In this document: piece after piece, positions 5,533 to 5,958 of the stretch | Numbering within the stretch: the first letter of the stretch is position 1 | Layout: each line of letters starts with the position of its first letter | NCBI GenBank assembly: GCA_031284845.1 | Contig: JAITXH010000094.1 | Span: 1 to 5,958, forward strand | Source of the DNA: Puniceicoccales bacterium | Lineage (GTDB): Bacteria > Verrucomicrobiota > Verrucomicrobiia > Opitutales > UBA953 | DNA length: 5,958 nucleotides | Reading direction: 5' to 3' | The notes under the pieces: model-generated | Told to the model about the DNA's origin: nothing | What the model saw: only the letters and a program-made list of their open reading frames with translations | The model's database searches: none | Made by a program: the position numbers and the translations under genes

Positions 5533-5958
5533 ATGGCAAAAAAAGTCGTCGGAGAAATCCGTCTGCAGTTACCTGCAGGTTCCGCTAATCCCGCACCGCC
5601 CGTCGGCCCCGCATTGGGTGCCAAGGGCGTCAATATCATGGCATTCTGCAAAGAATTCAATGCCAGGACAAAGGAGCAAGCGGGCCTCATTCTTCCGGTA
5701 ATCATCACCGTTTATCAGGATAAATCTTTCACCTTCATTCTGAAATCGCCGCCGGCAGCGGTCCTCTTGAAAAAGGCCGCCAAGCTCGAAAGCGGTTCCG
5801 GAGTGCCCAATCGGGACAAAGTCGGTAAGGTGACGCGCAAACAGGTGCTCGAGATCGTCGAGATGAAAAAGAAAGACCTGAATGCCGAGAATCCTGATGC
5901 CGCTGCCCGCATGATCGAGGGCACAGCCCGCTCGATGGGCATCGAAGTCGTCGGTTGA
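5533..5958 (+). CDS. rplK: 50S ribosomal protein L11
   Basis: L11 forms the GTPase-associated stalk base of the large subunit with 23S rRNA and is the site of thiostrepton action and of RelA-related stringent sensing. At 141 residues it is full length, ending with TGA at the last bases of the window. The proline-rich N-terminal motif PAPPVGPALGAKGVNI (residues 20-35) is typical, followed by FCKEFNART. The C-terminal rRNA-binding domain (about 72-141) ends with the conserved IEGTARSMGIEV. ATG 5533 gives the canonical MAKKVVGEI start. The 48-base spacer after nusG is A/C-rich with no Shine-Dalgarno sequence. rplA would be expected next, outside the window. Confidence 0.98.
   Translation: MAKKVVGEIRLQLPAGSANPAPPVGPALGAKGVNIMAFCKEFNARTKEQAGLILPVIITVYQDKSFTFILKSPPAAVLLKKAAKLESGSGVPNRDKVGKVTRKQVLEIVEMKKKDLNAENPDAAARMIEGTARSMGIEVVG

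Overview
The window reads as a chromosomal housekeeping segment of a moderately GC-rich bacterium. The best guess is the phylum Verrucomicrobiota, possibly Opitutales. Three things point there: the order tRNA-Thr(GGU) - tuf - tRNA-Trp(CCA) - secE - nusG - rplK, which resembles the chlamydial and wider PVC arrangement as I recall it; an EF-Tu with an unusual switch I loop that I associate, from memory only, with Opitutales; and no recognisable Shine-Dalgarno sequence in front of any of the seven genes. The assignment is an inference and could not be tested by search. Every gene lies on the + strand.

Left part (1-3010): three apparently unrelated single genes separated by non-coding gaps. They are a GT-A fold nucleotidyltransferase (38-970), an MtfA-type M90 zinc metallopeptidase with an N-terminal membrane anchor (about 1178-2029, non-ATG start), and trpC, indole-3-glycerol phosphate synthase (2213-3010). 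The first gap (971-1177) is crowded with GC-rich hairpins built on a GCGGCG/CGCCGC core, including a near-identical tandem pair and a longer imperfect palindrome. This looks like an intergenic REP-type repeat or a terminator cluster. The second gap (2030-2212) holds no gene I can support.

Right part (3011-5958): the start of the classic translation/transcription cluster. An A/T-rich tract and a TTGACG -35-like box lead into tRNA-Thr(GGU), then tuf (EF-Tu), a hairpin-rich spacer, tRNA-Trp(CCA), secE, nusG and rplK. rplK ends exactly at the window edge, and rplA and the rest of the ribosomal/RNA polymerase genes would be expected to follow. The genes serve linked steps: tRNA supply and delivery to the ribosome (EF-Tu), the ribosomal GTPase-associated centre (L11), transcription elongation and its coupling to translation (NusG), and protein export (SecE). 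Short spacers, embedded tRNAs and the absence of clear internal promoters suggest largely shared transcription with tRNA processing cuts.

I found no evidence of a novel defence, mobile or biosynthetic system. The points worth a second look are subtle: the EF-Tu switch I sequence, a leader that can pair with the tRNA-Thr acceptor strand, the T8 run squeezed between tRNA-Trp and secE, consistent SD-less initiation, and the hairpin repeat cluster.
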